DNA of 64,000 nt from Nitrospira sp. ND1 (GTDB lineage Bacteria; Nitrospirota; Nitrospiria; Nitrospirales; Nitrospiraceae): NCBI RefSeq assembly GCF_900170025.1, contig NZ_FWEX01000006.1:1573089-1637088 (forward strand), in the 5' to 3' direction. The number at the start of each line of letters is the position of its first letter. Position 1 is the stretch's first letter. The notes under the pieces were generated by a model that saw only the letters and a program-made list of their open reading frames with translations, was not told where the DNA came from and made no database searches. The translations under genes were made by a program, and so were the position numbers. Shown piece after piece: positions 1-8,704 of the stretch.

Positions 1-114
1 GAGAAATGTTTCCTGCGGCAGAGGATACGGCTTGGCCAGCGCTGTAGAGATCACCGAACGCGGCTTTCCCCATATTGAAGATAGCGGGCTGGTGCTCACC
101 TTTACGTAGTACAT
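1..114 (-). CDS. Partial unknown protein, N-terminus only
   Basis: An open frame begins with ATG at 114 on the minus strand and runs off the window start, giving the first 38 residues (MYYVKVSTSPLSSIWGKPRS and on). A GGAGGG ribosome site lies about 6 bases upstream, which is the main support. The fragment is too short to place in a family and shows no signal peptide or membrane segment. Confidence 0.4.
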   Translation of the reverse strand, partial: MYYVKVSTSPLSSIWGKPRSVISTALAKPYPLPQETFL

Positions 115-156
115 AAGGTCCCTCCTTAGCTATCCCGTTGCTAAAGCTACACGAGG

Positions 157-327
157 TTAGGCCTCAATAGAAAGTAGTACGGATATAGGCTCACCTGACG
201 CAGTTACGTGGTGAACACAACGAAAATGCGAGGGAGGCCGCGTGCTCCGTTCCCGCCCGCCATACAGGACGAAGCCTAGAACCAGGGCTGCCAATCCACC
301 GAGATAAAGATAAATAATGTCTGCCAT
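157..327 (-). CDS. Small single-pass membrane protein, 56 aa
   Basis: ATG at 327 is preceded by a strong AGGAGG site. Residues 4-22 form one hydrophobic segment (IIYLYLGGLAALVLGFVLY) followed by a basic stretch (GGRERSTR), which suggests a membrane anchor with a cytoplasmic tail. The length and layout resemble tiny helper subunits of membrane complexes, but no family is recognised. It lies between the partial gene at the window edge and the repeat protein, all on the same strand, so the three may be co-transcribed. Confidence 0.5.
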   Translation of the reverse strand: MADIIYLYLGGLAALVLGFVLYGGRERSTRPPSHFRCVHHVTASGEPISVLLSIEA

Positions 328-400
328 CACGGCCTCCTGTCTCTTGTGGAGAGTAGCTTAGAGGCGGTGGTGAATGCACTTACCGAATAGAACACCCAGC

Positions 401-838
401 TCATCGGCCGCCTTCTATTCGCCAGCCGCGCCCATACGAATTCTTTGGACTTCCGGGATCGAGCGGGTTGCCAGCGCCGAGCGGATTCTTGAGTGAATCT
501 GGTGAAAGGGAGCTCCCATAGCGTCCAAGCGGATTACTGACCGAGTCGGGGTCCAGTGGATTCGTGCTGAGTTTACCGCGGTAGTTCCCTTCCTGGTCAT
601 AGAGGCGAGGAGCATCAATGGCAAGCGGATTCGTAGCGGAGAACGGACTGACGGGACTGCCGTACAGGCCAATCGAGTTCCTGGGACTTGTGGGACTCAG
701 GGCACCATAGGCCCCGATGTCATTAAAGATGGAATCAGGGTTCAGCTCATTCTCGCTGAGGTCGCCAAGATATTCGGCCTGGACAGTGAGTGGGAACAAC
801 AGGAGAAGAGCGAGAAGGGCGAGAAGGACGACTTGCAT
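401..838 (-). CDS. Secreted protein with NP..S..N..G.YGS repeats, 145 aa
   Basis: The start is placed at the ATG at 838, because GGAGGT lies 6 bases upstream and a good signal peptide (MQVVLLALLALLLLFPLTVQA) follows directly; an upstream in-frame ATG lacks both features. The mature part repeats short units of the type NPLDPDSVSNPLGRYGS: asparagine-proline, an acidic/serine step, asparagine, glycine, then YGS. A central APRLYDQEGNYRGKLS segment separates the two repeat halves. Proteins of this make-up occur in diverse bacteria as uncharacterised exported proteins; no enzymatic motif is seen. A surface or periplasmic structural role is only a guess. Confidence 0.75.
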   Translation of the reverse strand: MQVVLLALLALLLLFPLTVQAEYLGDLSENELNPDSIFNDIGAYGALSPTSPRNSIGLYGSPVSPFSATNPLAIDAPRLYDQEGNYRGKLSTNPLDPDSVSNPLGRYGSSLSPDSLKNPLGAGNPLDPGSPKNSYGRGWRIEGGR

Positions 839-955
839 GAGAGTACCTCCGTGGCTCTGAGGCATTATCCTCCGGTCCAATCCAGATGGGAATCAAACAC
901 TGATGGACTTTGGAGTGATCGAACCTACGACCTACTACAATACAAGGTTGAGCTA

Positions 956-1396
956 CTACTCAAGCTCCCTCTCAAGGTATTTCTCAATACGCTTATTGGT
1001 CCAATTCGTCGCAGCCAAAAGTACGAAGCCATCCAATATGTATTTGGCGATGTCTTCACAGACGATCGGAACATCCTGACCATCCTGGTCCTCGTTTTCG
1101 ACGCTCCAATCGGTGCCATCGTCGGTCTGCAGCCAAATAGCCTGCTTTGTTGCCGAATCAAGTCCTACCAGTTCACCCAGGATGAGGGATTCGATGGTGT
1201 CCAAATAGGCATCCCACATCACCGACTCCTGACCCTGAACTTGAACACATATTTCGTCCCAGATGTTCTTGAGGGGCGTGTCATCACCCGACTGCATTCC
1301 GTCAGTCATCTTTGTCAGAGAGCGAATCACCTTTCGAGAAAGAGTCTCGCATTCACTCCTTGCTAGATCGGCGATGATATTGTCCCGATAGTTCAT
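956..1396 (-). CDS. Hypothetical acidic protein, 146 aa
   Basis: The frame is uninterrupted and uses the ATG at 1396. The product is acidic, mainly helical in look, rich in D/E/W, and has no signal peptide or membrane segment. No family is recognised. It lies 88 bases downstream of another unknown gene on the same strand (1485-2048), and their similar acidic composition suggests they travel together as an accessory pair. Confidence 0.55.
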   Translation of the reverse strand: MNYRDNIIADLARSECETLSRKVIRSLTKMTDGMQSGDDTPLKNIWDEICVQVQGQESVMWDAYLDTIESLILGELVGLDSATKQAIWLQTDDGTDWSVENEDQDGQDVPIVCEDIAKYILDGFVLLAATNWTNKRIEKYLERELE

Positions 1397-1484
1397 ACTC
1401 TTGGTACTTAGTGTGCCTCTCTACACGGGGAGATGGGGAATCGGACAGGCATGTGGACCTCGTAGGGAGAGCGATTCACGCATC

Positions 1485-2048
1485 TTACCCCAGGTGCTCC
1501 AAGACCAATTGAGCGGCATCCTCCAGAGCGAGTGAGAGCAAGGATTCGGGTGTCACCTCAGCCTCTTCCAGCACCCAAATAGCTTTCTGCATGGTCCCAG
1601 GGCTGCGAGCCCAATCGCTCAGAGCCATCATACCATCATCCCAACTCGACACATCTTCATCTAGTGCAAATCGCGCAAGAGAGATCACGGAAATCTCGTT
1701 ACCCAGTGGGTGCTCACGGGCACTCTCCAGCAGAACACGCGCAGCTGCGTTTAGCGGGTGCTTGTCTAGGTCACGGATCTTGTCCATCCATTTTTGGCGA
1801 CTCTGTTCATGTAGTTGAGACAATTCGGCTTTAGACAGTTCAACGAGGAGCAAGGCTCCATCGGGCAATTTTCGATACGCCCACTTCCCAGGTTGATCTG
1901 GAAAGTAGTCAATTACCAACTCTCCGGGAAGCTCGACCATGAATGCCTCCGTCATAACTGCAAGTGCCATGAATCGCGTGAATGCCTTGGGTGGTTGTCC
2001 GATAACATCCAACAGGGCAGCGTCGGCGGAACCCAAGAAAGACGCCAA
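1485..2048 (-). CDS. Hypothetical protein, up to 187 aa
   Basis: The longest form starts at a TTG at 2048. In-frame ATGs exist at 1970, 1955 and 1940, and the last has GGAGG 6 bases upstream, so a 151-residue form is possible. The region before 1940 still reads like protein (GQPPKAFTRFMALAVMTEAF), so the longer form is kept. The product is cytoplasmic, with an all-helical C-terminal half containing HPLNAAARVLLESAREHPLG, reminiscent of helical-repeat adaptor proteins. No function can be assigned. Confidence 0.5.
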   Translation of the reverse strand: MASFLGSADAALLDVIGQPPKAFTRFMALAVMTEAFMVELPGELVIDYFPDQPGKWAYRKLPDGALLLVELSKAELSQLHEQSRQKWMDKIRDLDKHPLNAAARVLLESAREHPLGNEISVISLARFALDEDVSSWDDGMMALSDWARSPGTMQKAIWVLEEAEVTPESLLSLALEDAAQLVLEHLG

Positions 2049-2239
2049 TTAAACACCAAAAGGTTCCATGCGGTGCCTTGCCCCTGAAATGGGCCTGCGT
2101 TGTATGTGACGGAGTATTGCACAGGAAAGCAACGGTAGGGGCGAATCGAGAAAGGCATAGGGGCCTCACAGGATGGCGCATTCTAGGAGGGATACAAACG
2201 ATGGCGCAAGGGCCGAAAGGGGAATTGGTTGTATTTACG

Positions 2240-3508
2240 CTACGCCGTCACGATCGGCAACGCACCCCAATCCGTCGTATAGGCCGGCGAACGGTGCTGA
2301 AATTGCGTCTTCCAGGCTTTGCCAATACCGCTGGACGCATAGTGGAGAGTGTCTGCACCCCAGCGAGTATTGATCGCATCGAGCGCGGACATCAGCCGCT
2401 TGGACTTTCCCCTGTCTTGATAGTCGAACAGGTCGGCCTGTGCCTGACTGGCAGGGACCAGGCCTGTGAGGATCACCCCGGCTTTCTTGTAGCGATACCC
2501 CTCTCGATAGATCGTGCGGATTCCCTGCAGCGCCGACCTGATGAGGTCCGACGTGGAATCAGTTGCAACGGCCAGCTTCAGCGTCAGCACGTTGCTGTAT
2601 TGCGGCCCTTCTTTGAATTCGTTCGTCGTGAGACACACCGTTAGCACCGTCGCGGCCAGTCGTTCGCGCCTCAACTTCTCCGCCACACGCGACGTATAGG
2701 ACGAGACGGCCTCTTCCATGTCGGCCAGGGTACTGATGAGCTGTCCAAACGCCCGCGAGCACGTCAGGCTCTGCTTCGGGGCGGGGCACTCTTCCAGGTC
2801 TAAGCAGGAGATTCCACGTAACTCCATCACCAACCGAAGGCCCACGATGCCCAGATGCTTCCTGATCCATTGGTCATCAGCCTCGCGCAGCTGGAGCGCC
2901 GTCATGATGCCATGCTGATTCAGAAGCCTGGTGAGGTTTCGCCCGATCCCCCAGACATCTTCAACAGGTACTCGGCCTAGTAAGGCGTCTCGGTCCGGAC
3001 AGGCCAAGAGGTCGAACACCCCGTTCGTATCCGGTGTGCGTTTCGCCACACGGTTGGCAATCTTGGCAAGGGTCTTCGTCTCTGCGATGCCGACTGAAAC
3101 AGGGAGACCAGTCCAGCGTTTCACGGTGCTGCGAATGGTACGGCCATACTCAGTCAGGTTTCGTGAGGTAAAGCCCGACAGGCTCAAGAACGCTTCATCG
3201 ATCGAGTAGATTTCGAGATCCGGGCAGAACTGCTCTAAAGTCTCCATGACCCGCTGCGACATATCGCCGTACAGCATGTAGTTCGAGGAGAACACCTGCA
3301 CCTGATGAGCTCGGAGAACCGGGCGAATCTGAAACTCTGGAACGCCCATCGCAATGCCCAGCGCCTTGGCTTCATTCGACCGAGCCACCACACAGCCGTC
3401 ATTGTTGGACAAGACGACAATGGGCTTGCCCTCTAGCCTCGGATTAAACACCCGCTCGCAGGAGGCATAGAAGTTATTGCAATCAACCAGGGCAAAGATG
3501 GGAGGCAT
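2240..3508 (-). CDS. umuC: Y-family DNA polymerase V catalytic subunit UmuC
   Basis: The 422-residue product matches UmuC in length and motifs. The N-terminal catalytic aspartate motif is [16 protein letters not shown] (residues 6-21), the second acidic motif is YSIDEAF (about 101-107), and palm and helix-hairpin-helix regions follow. It carries out error-prone translesion synthesis on damaged DNA when partnered with processed UmuD and RecA. The start is set at the ATG at 3508, which gives the conserved MPPIFALVD opening; an upstream in-frame start would overlap umuD. It follows umuD by 8 bases, so the two are translationally coupled. SOS regulation is expected from the family, but no canonical LexA box was identified. 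Confidence 0.95.
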   Translation of the reverse strand: MPPIFALVDCNNFYASCERVFNPRLEGKPIVVLSNNDGCVVARSNEAKALGIAMGVPEFQIRPVLRAHQVQVFSSNYMLYGDMSQRVMETLEQFCPDLEIYSIDEAFLSLSGFTSRNLTEYGRTIRSTVKRWTGLPVSVGIAETKTLAKIANRVAKRTPDTNGVFDLLACPDRDALLGRVPVEDVWGIGRNLTRLLNQHGIMTALQLREADDQWIRKHLGIVGLRLVMELRGISCLDLEECPAPKQSLTCSRAFGQLISTLADMEEAVSSYTSRVAEKLRRERLAATVLTVCLTTNEFKEGPQYSNVLTLKLAVATDSTSDLIRSALQGIRTIYREGYRYKKAGVILTGLVPASQAQADLFDYQDRGKSKRLMSALDAINTRWGADTLHYASSGIGKAWKTQFQHRSPAYTTDWGALPIVTA

Positions 3509-3516
3509 GGGACCGC

Positions 3517-3948
3517 TTAGAGTGCGTGAATGACGTTGGTGACGACGCCCCAAATCTCAAAGGATTGGTGGGCCTGAATCTCGATGGGCTGATAGCTCTT
3601 GTTGGCTGGAAGGAGACGGAGGGTGTGATCCCGCCTGTAGAGACGTTTGACCGTTAACTCTCCGTCCAGCGCCGCCACGATCACGTTGCCGTCAACGGCT
3701 TCCAGGGAACGATCCACGATCAGAATGTCACTCGAATGAATCCCGGCCTCCAGCATCGAGTCACCCGTCACGCGTACGAAGAATGTGGCGGCCGGGTGCT
3801 TAATGAGGTGCCGATTCAGATCGAGCTTCCCCTCGATATAGTCATCAGCCGGAGAGGGAAAACCTGCCGGCAGGCGACCAAGAAAGACTGGGAGCGCATA
3901 GCGCGTCGAGAGATCAGGGGAGTAGACGGCATCCACATTCATCGGCAT
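3517..3948 (-). CDS. umuD: UmuD-type S24 self-cleaving peptidase
   Basis: This 143-residue LexA-fold peptidase has the catalytic serine in GDSMLEAGI and the lysine in DGELTVKRL. The N-terminal arm holds the cleavage region [15 protein letters not shown], where autocleavage between Ala and Gly would produce active UmuD'. The start at 3948 ([10 protein letters not shown]) has GAGGG 6 bases upstream and matches the E. coli protein length. It belongs to an operon reading SRAP gene, umuD, umuC on the minus strand. The product joins UmuC to form polymerase V. Confidence 0.92.
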   Translation of the reverse strand: MPMNVDAVYSPDLSTRYALPVFLGRLPAGFPSPADDYIEGKLDLNRHLIKHPAATFFVRVTGDSMLEAGIHSSDILIVDRSLEAVDGNVIVAALDGELTVKRLYRRDHTLRLLPANKSYQPIEIQAHQSFEIWGVVTNVIHAL

Positions 3949-3985
3949 CGAAACCCTCACCAGATTGACCGCGCCTAGTGTAGTC

Positions 3986-4660
3986 CTAAACCGAGACAGG
4001 CTCAAGGCAGTCCGGGACATCATGTCGCGGGTTATTGACGAGCGTACTGACCGGATAGGCCATGAGATCCTCACTCGGATAGGGACGAAGCAGAGATTTC
4101 AGATTTTCTGTGTCATGGACGGTGGGGTCGAGCCACTGGTCGTAGGCCGAGGGTGCCAGAATGACCGGCATCCGATTGTGGATTGGTTGCAGCAACTTGT
4201 TTGGTTCCGTCGTGAGGATCGTACACGATTCGATGTCTGCGCCTTCCGGGGGGTGCCACCGTTCCCACAAGCCGGCAAAGGCAAGCGGACGGTGACTCTT
4301 CAATCCGATCCACATTGGCTGCTTCCTCAGGCCCTGAACCTGCCACTCATAGAACCCTGTCGCAATCACAAGACAGCGTCGAGTCTTGAACGCGGCACGA
4401 AAGGAGGGTTTCTCCGCCACGGTTTCCGCTTTGGCATTAATGCACTGATTCCCGATCTTGGGGTCTTTGGCCCAGGATGGGATAAGCCCCCAGCGTAACA
4501 GCACCAGCTGACGGGTCATCGTACCTGGCTCGATCCGTATCGCGGCCACCGGTTGTGAGGGAGCAATGTTGTACCGGGCAGTGAATAGCGGAGGGACTGT
4601 GACGCCAAACTGTTGGGCGATCACCGCTGGCGAGGCCGTTTGGGTAAAGCGTCCGCACAT
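3986..4660 (-). CDS. yedK: SRAP-domain abasic-site DNA-protein crosslink protein (YedK/HMCES type)
   Basis: The start at 4660 gives MCGRFTQT, exposing Cys2, the SRAP nucleophile that traps abasic sites in single-stranded DNA. Other SRAP marks are the RYNIAPSQ segment (about residues 29-36), WGLIPSWA (about 57-64), NAKAETV (about 73-79), FYEW (about 101-104) and the late PSAYDQWL. The length of 224 residues is typical. It is the first gene of an operon with umuD (37 bases downstream) and umuC, linking abasic-site shielding to translesion synthesis. The ATG one codon upstream is unlikely, as it would move Cys to position 3. Confidence 0.93.
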   Translation of the reverse strand: MCGRFTQTASPAVIAQQFGVTVPPLFTARYNIAPSQPVAAIRIEPGTMTRQLVLLRWGLIPSWAKDPKIGNQCINAKAETVAEKPSFRAAFKTRRCLVIATGFYEWQVQGLRKQPMWIGLKSHRPLAFAGLWERWHPPEGADIESCTILTTEPNKLLQPIHNRMPVILAPSAYDQWLDPTVHDTENLKSLLRPYPSEDLMAYPVSTLVNNPRHDVPDCLEPVSV

Positions 4661-5242
4661 CATGAGCCTCGTAGGAACGTAGATTCTAGGCAAGTTAGGG
4701 AACTAAGTCCAAAACGCTGGATGGGCAATGACCGGACGGTCATTGCATAGAACGTCAGGCTATCCACAAACCCTTAAGGATTGCCTATCTCTAAACTCTT
4801 GAAGTTTGAGCCCCGTGAGATTGGCAATTCGATTTCCTCAAAATGGACGATAAAAGGCCATTTTGCGGCCGTCGGCATCCGGCCACTTTGCGACAGTCGC
4901 TACGGCAATCTCCGCGCCGGAAAGCTGCCGTTCATGAGAGATTGTGCTGGCTTAGCGGTAAGCCAGCCTGGATTGGGTATGAGTCTGCTGGGGGAGGGTC
5001 GTAAAACAGTTATCTAACACGGGTGTCGGTGTCCACAAAACCTGCCCACATGTCTTCCCGCAAGTTCTCGAACTCATGTGACCAAGAACTCGACTTCCAC
5101 CGTCCAGAAATCAGATAATTGAAGGACTGATCCTGAACCTCGGTACATGCGGGTTAGGAGGTTCCTCCGATCTACACTCCGACATCCTAGGCCCACAAGG
5201 AGCCACGACTTAGGATAGTGAGCTCGCGGATGAAGAGGACGC
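4661..5242. other. Intergenic region, 582 bases, no convincing gene
   Basis: Only short, poorly supported frames are seen. The one distinct element is the 22-bp palindrome at 4725-4746, listed separately. The rest separates two accessory cassettes (SRAP-umuDC and mer). Confidence 0.6.
4725..4746. promoter_or_regulatory. Perfect inverted repeat upstream of the SRAP-umuDC operon, candidate operator
   Basis: The sequence gcaatgacc-ggac-ggtcattgc is a perfect 9-bp dyad with a 4-base centre, 64 bases upstream of the SRAP start codon. Its core GACC-N4-GGTC has the same spacing as Gram-positive-type LexA boxes (GAAC-N4-GTTC) but not the same bases. A LexA-like repressor site is an inference from position and geometry. 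Confidence 0.45.
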
Positions 5243-5641
5243 TTAATCCTGTTCGAGCACCTGAATGATTGGGCATCCCTCTACAGGTTGTTTCCTGTCG
5301 CACTGCTGAACCAGACCGGCTAACGCTTTCCGCATCGCCGCGAGGCCCGTCAGTTTCTGGTCAATCAATCGCATCTTGTGGGCAGCCAGGGTCCGAGTCT
5401 TCGCACAGGCACGGGCTTCCTCCAGCTGTAGCAGTTCGGCGATTTCCTCCAACGTGAACCCAAGCGCCTGCGCCCGCTTAATGAAGCGGATGTGTTTCAC
5501 GCTGTCCGCCGGATACCGCCGATAGCCCATGTGCGGCTTGTCCGGCTCGGCCAGGAGCCCTCGTCTCTGGTAATAACGGATCGTCTCGACATTCACCCCA
5601 GCCAGCTTCGCCACTCGGCCTATCGTTAATTCTGAAGCCAT
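5243..5641 (-). CDS. merR: Mercury-responsive transcriptional regulator MerR
   Basis: This 132-residue regulator has an N-terminal winged helix-turn-helix (LTIGRVAKLAGVNVETIRYY) and a dimerisation helix. It carries the three Hg(II)-binding cysteines of MerR: one in ARACAKTR and two in the C-terminal loop QQCDRKQPVEGCPII. It is divergent from merTPFA across a 206-base gap holding a MerR operator. In the family, MerR represses without mercury and activates by DNA distortion when Hg(II) binds. Confidence 0.95.
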   Translation of the reverse strand: MASELTIGRVAKLAGVNVETIRYYQRRGLLAEPDKPHMGYRRYPADSVKHIRFIKRAQALGFTLEEIAELLQLEEARACAKTRTLAAHKMRLIDQKLTGLAAMRKALAGLVQQCDRKQPVEGCPIIQVLEQD

Positions 5642-5652
5642 GAAGATTTCCC

Positions 5653-5684
5653 TTGATTCCGTACCGTAGTACGGAGTTTAGACT
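5653..5684 (+). promoter_or_regulatory. mer promoter-operator
   Basis: A TTGATT -35 (5653-5658) and a TTAGAC or TAGACT -10 (5678-5684) are separated by an over-long 19-20 bp spacer. The spacer carries the dyad tccgtac-cgta-gtacgga (5658-5675). Long spacers centred on such a dyad are the hallmark of promoters activated by MerR-family regulators. It reads toward merT. Confidence 0.9.
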
Positions 5685-5847
5685 GGAATCAATGGGCAAG
5701 AGTTGGAGATACAGGCCGTGTCTTCATAGAGTGGAAAGGGACCGCCGAGTTGGATCGTGCTGGCCGCCATGGCCCAGTGGTCTGCTGTGTCCGGCCGTTT
5801 GTACTGTGGGTTCTGAATGAAAATAGGTGGAGCAGAGACATATAGAT

Positions 5848-6228
5848 ATGTCGTCCAGATCGGAGAAAGAGAACCCTTGGTCTAAAGCGAAAAATGGTCA
5901 CGGCGCCTTGGGTATCGGCGGCCTCGCGGCGGTCCTCGCCTCGATCTGCTGTCTCGGCCCGCTCGTGTTGGTGACGATTGGCGTCAGCGGCGCGTGGATC
6001 AGCAATCTGACGATGCTCGAACCGTATCGTCCGATCTTAATCGGCGCAGCACTCGTGGCGCTCTTCTTCGCCTACTGGCGCATCTTCCGGCCCTCCGAAG
6101 CCTGCAAGCCGGGGGAGGTCTGTGCCGTGCCGCAAGTCAAGACGGCGTACAAGCTCATCTTTGGGATCGTGGCCGCACTGACGGGGCTCGCGCTGGCGTT
6201 CCCCTACCTTCTGCCGCTGTTGTACTGA
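5848..6228 (+). CDS. merT: Mercuric ion transporter MerT
   Basis: This inner-membrane Hg(II) importer has three membrane segments. The first carries the paired cysteines of MerT (ASICCLGPLVLV), and the loop between segments 2 and 3 holds a second pair (EACKPGEVCAVPQVKTAYK). The start at ATG 5848 gives 126 residues; a GTG at 5827 would add seven, and neither has a strong ribosome site. It is the first gene of the merT-P-F-A operon and receives Hg(II) from MerP. Confidence 0.95.
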   Translation: MSSRSEKENPWSKAKNGHGALGIGGLAAVLASICCLGPLVLVTIGVSGAWISNLTMLEPYRPILIGAALVALFFAYWRIFRPSEACKPGEVCAVPQVKTAYKLIFGIVAALTGLALAFPYLLPLLY

Positions 6229-6240
6229 AAGGAACACGTC

Positions 6241-6519
6241 ATGAACAAGCGCATCACTGTATTGGCCCTCTTGGCCGCCTTGAGCGCGCCCGCCTGGGCC
6301 GCCACGCAAACGGTTACCCTGTCGGTGCTCGGCATGAAATGCGCGACCTGCTCGATTACGCTGAAGAAAGCGCTGAACAAGGTCGAAGGCGTCGAGAACA
6401 TCGAGGTCAACTTGGAGAAGAAGGAAGCCCTGGTCACCTTCGATGACGCCAAGACCACGGTCGAGGCGCTGCTGGACGCGACCAAGAACGCGGGCTACCC
6501 TTCTACCGTTCATCCCTAA
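6241..6519 (+). CDS. merP: Periplasmic mercury-binding protein MerP
   Basis: The 92-residue product begins with a signal peptide (MNKRITVLALLAALSAPAWA) and then one heavy-metal-associated domain. Its metal site reads GMKCATCS; the usual MerP site is GMTCxxC, so Lys replaces Thr. It binds Hg(II) in the periplasm and passes it to MerT. It starts 12 bases after merT, with AAGGAA upstream. Confidence 0.95.
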   Translation: MNKRITVLALLAALSAPAWAATQTVTLSVLGMKCATCSITLKKALNKVEGVENIEVNLEKKEALVTFDDAKTTVEALLDATKNAGYPSTVHP

Positions 6520-6527
6520 CAGGTGCA

Positions 6528-6773
6528 ATGGACGCGAAAACCAATAGTCACGAGACGCCATCATGGTTGGGCCGAACGCTCATGACGGTCGGCATCAGCG
6601 GCGCCGCGTTTGCCGCACTCTGCTGCGTGGCGCCGTTTATGGTCGCCGGTCTGGTCACCGCGCTTGGCCTTGGGTTCATTCTCGATGATTCCATATTGAT
6701 CGGTCTTCTTATTGTGTTCATCGGCGTGGCCGCGCTGGGCTACTACTTCGTGCGGCGCCAGACGTGCGTGTGA
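6528..6773 (+). CDS. merF: Mercury transporter MerF
   Basis: This small inner-membrane protein (81 residues) has two transmembrane helices. The CC pair lies in the first helix (AALCCVAPFMVAGL) and a further cysteine lies near the C-terminus (RRQTCV). MerF offers a second route for Hg(II) entry to the cytoplasm beside MerT. It sits between merP and merA with gaps of 8 and 42 bases. Confidence 0.9.
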   Translation: MDAKTNSHETPSWLGRTLMTVGISGAAFAALCCVAPFMVAGLVTALGLGFILDDSILIGLLIVFIGVAALGYYFVRRQTCV

Positions 6774-6815
6774 CCTGAAGAAAATTCCCGGACAACCAAC
6801 CCAGGAGGGAAAATC

Positions 6816-8249
6816 ATGGCGAAGACATTTGACCTGGTAATTCTCGGATCCGGCTCGACGGCGTTTGCGGCGGCGCTTCGCGCGGCAGAACGCGGAAAAA
6901 CGGCAGCCATGACCGAGGTGCGAACGCTCGGTGGCACGTGTGTCAATCGTGGCTGCTTGCCCTCAAAGAACCTCATCGAAGCCGCAAAAACCCTCTACGA
7001 GTCGAAGCATCCGCGCTACCCAGGGCTCTCTCCTGCCTCGATGGGCCTGGACTTCCGTGCTCTGATCGAGCAGAAGGATGCCGTGATTGAAGACTACCGG
7101 GGAAAGAAGTATGAGAGCATTATCTCCAATTCTGAAAGCATCCGCGTTTTTGAAGGAGCAGCTCGCTTCAGTGGCCAGAACGAGGTGACAGTGAACGGGC
7201 AGGTGCTCTCAGCGCCTCGGTTCCTTGTCGCGACGGGAAGCGCGCCCACCGTGCCAGAGGTTCCAGGGCTTCGTGACACGCCGTATCTCACCAGCGACCT
7301 GCTCACCAGTCACGAAGACATCGAGATCACAGAGCTTCCGGCGTCGCTCATCATACTCGGTGGCGGTTACATCGCGCTTGAGCTGGGCCAGATGTTTTCG
7401 CGCTTCGGCACCCGCGTCACGATTCTGGCACGCGGAGAGCGAATTCTTTCGGCCTACGAGCCGGAGATTGCACAATCAGTGGCAGACGTATTTCGTGAGG
7501 AGGGCATTGCCATCCAGACGAACACCACGGTGAGCCGGGTGCAGGGCGATGAACGCCAAGTCGTCGTCACGCTCCAGGTGGACGGGCGGCAGAAGGAACT
7601 GAAAGCGGCGAAGCTCCTTGTGGCCACGGGGCGCACACCGAATACAGAACACCTGGGGCTTGACCTTCCAGGAGTCGATCTGGATGAACGTGGTTTCGTG
7701 AAGGTCAATGAGGAGCTTCGCACCTCTGCCGAGCACGTGTATGCCGCCGGAGATGTCATTGGTTCCAACACAGGAAGCCAGATGGCGACTCCTGTGGGGG
7801 CGCAGGACGGTGGGATTGCCGCCGAGAATGCGCTCAACGGCAAAGGGGGCCATAAGGTAAACCACGCCGTGATTCCGCGAGCGATTTTTACCGACCCGCA
7901 GGTGGGCGTCGTCGGACTGTCGGACGAGGAGGCCAATGCGCGCGGGTACGCGTGCGATTGTCGGGTTATTCCTATGTCTCTCGTTCCCAGAGCTGGGGCG
8001 GTCCGGGAGACCAGAGGGGTTCTGAAGATGGTGGCGGACCGGACAACGAAGAAGGTGCTGGGGGTGTCAATGCACGGAATGAACGCGGCAGAGGTGATTC
8101 ATGAGGCGGCAATGGGGCTTCATTTTGGTGCGAGTATCGACGACTTCGCCCACATGCTGCACGTCTATCCAACCATGTCCGAGGCGCTTAAAATCGCCGC
8201 GTTGTCGTACACAAAAGACGTGTCGAAAATGAGCTGCTGTGCAGACTAG
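6816..8249 (+). CDS. merA: Mercuric reductase MerA, short form
   Basis: This FAD-dependent pyridine nucleotide-disulphide oxidoreductase reduces Hg(II) to volatile Hg(0) with NADPH. It shows the FAD-binding [15 protein letters not shown], the redox-active disulphide [13 protein letters not shown] (about 42-54), the NADPH-binding [11 protein letters not shown], and the C-terminal SCCAD cysteine pair that hands Hg to the active site. At 477 residues it lacks the N-terminal MerP-like domain of longer MerAs. The gene has an AGGAGG site and closes the mer operon. Confidence 0.96.
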   Translation: MAKTFDLVILGSGSTAFAAALRAAERGKTAAMTEVRTLGGTCVNRGCLPSKNLIEAAKTLYESKHPRYPGLSPASMGLDFRALIEQKDAVIEDYRGKKYESIISNSESIRVFEGAARFSGQNEVTVNGQVLSAPRFLVATGSAPTVPEVPGLRDTPYLTSDLLTSHEDIEITELPASLIILGGGYIALELGQMFSRFGTRVTILARGERILSAYEPEIAQSVADVFREEGIAIQTNTTVSRVQGDERQVVVTLQVDGRQKELKAAKLLVATGRTPNTEHLGLDLPGVDLDERGFVKVNEELRTSAEHVYAAGDVIGSNTGSQMATPVGAQDGGIAAENALNGKGGHKVNHAVIPRAIFTDPQVGVVGLSDEEANARGYACDCRVIPMSLVPRAGAVRETRGVLKMVADRTTKKVLGVSMHGMNAAEVIHEAAMGLHFGASIDDFAHMLHVYPTMSEALKIAALSYTKDVSKMSCCAD

Positions 8250-8334
8250 CGTCACGCCGATATGAGCTAACAAGCCTAGAGGGTCAGAAAAAGTCGTCGG
8301 CTCTGGTTAAGCACTGTCTCAGTATGGGGCCATA

Positions 8335-8575
8335 CGTCACCCCGATTACAGTTGCGGACCAGTGGCGGCTACTACCGCGCTTCCCTTAAAGTACATGGGT
8401 TAGAAATTCATTGGATTGAAAAATTTACTGCTCTAGTAGGCTTCCTTTCACTTACGCGACCCAATACTTTGCTCTCACCAGAGCTGCCAGAAACGCCGAC
8501 AGCACTGCTCCGAACACAGTGATCGTGAGACCCATGTCGCCAATCGGCAGAGCGACCGCAGTCAATCGACTTTAT
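8335..8575 (-). pseudogene. Decayed remnant of a Ni/Co transporter 3' end plus half a cobalamin riboswitch
   Basis: The stretch mirrors 12520-12740. At 8452 to about 8560 on the minus strand the translation LPIGDMGLTITVFGAVLSAF ends in a stop and parallels the C-terminus of the intact transporter at 12635-13435. It is followed, in the direction of transcription, by riboswitch-like sequence (complement of cagttgcggaccagtggcgg) that breaks off before the conserved 3' box. The many mismatches show an old, divergent copy. It occupies most of the gap between merA and the PepSY gene. Confidence 0.75.
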
Positions 8576-8704
8576 TGAGACCAAACATTTGTGAAACAGA
8601 TTTCTATGTCAACGACCGTTCACCATCGTGTGGATCTTGACGGATGAAAGCACGGACAATACCATGGTATCTGTCCTCCCGCCTCCTCGGAAGACCATGC
8701 ACTA

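Noticed and set aside
4781-5017. 78-residue plus-strand frame in the gap before merR
   Set aside because: No ribosome site and no protein-like pattern.
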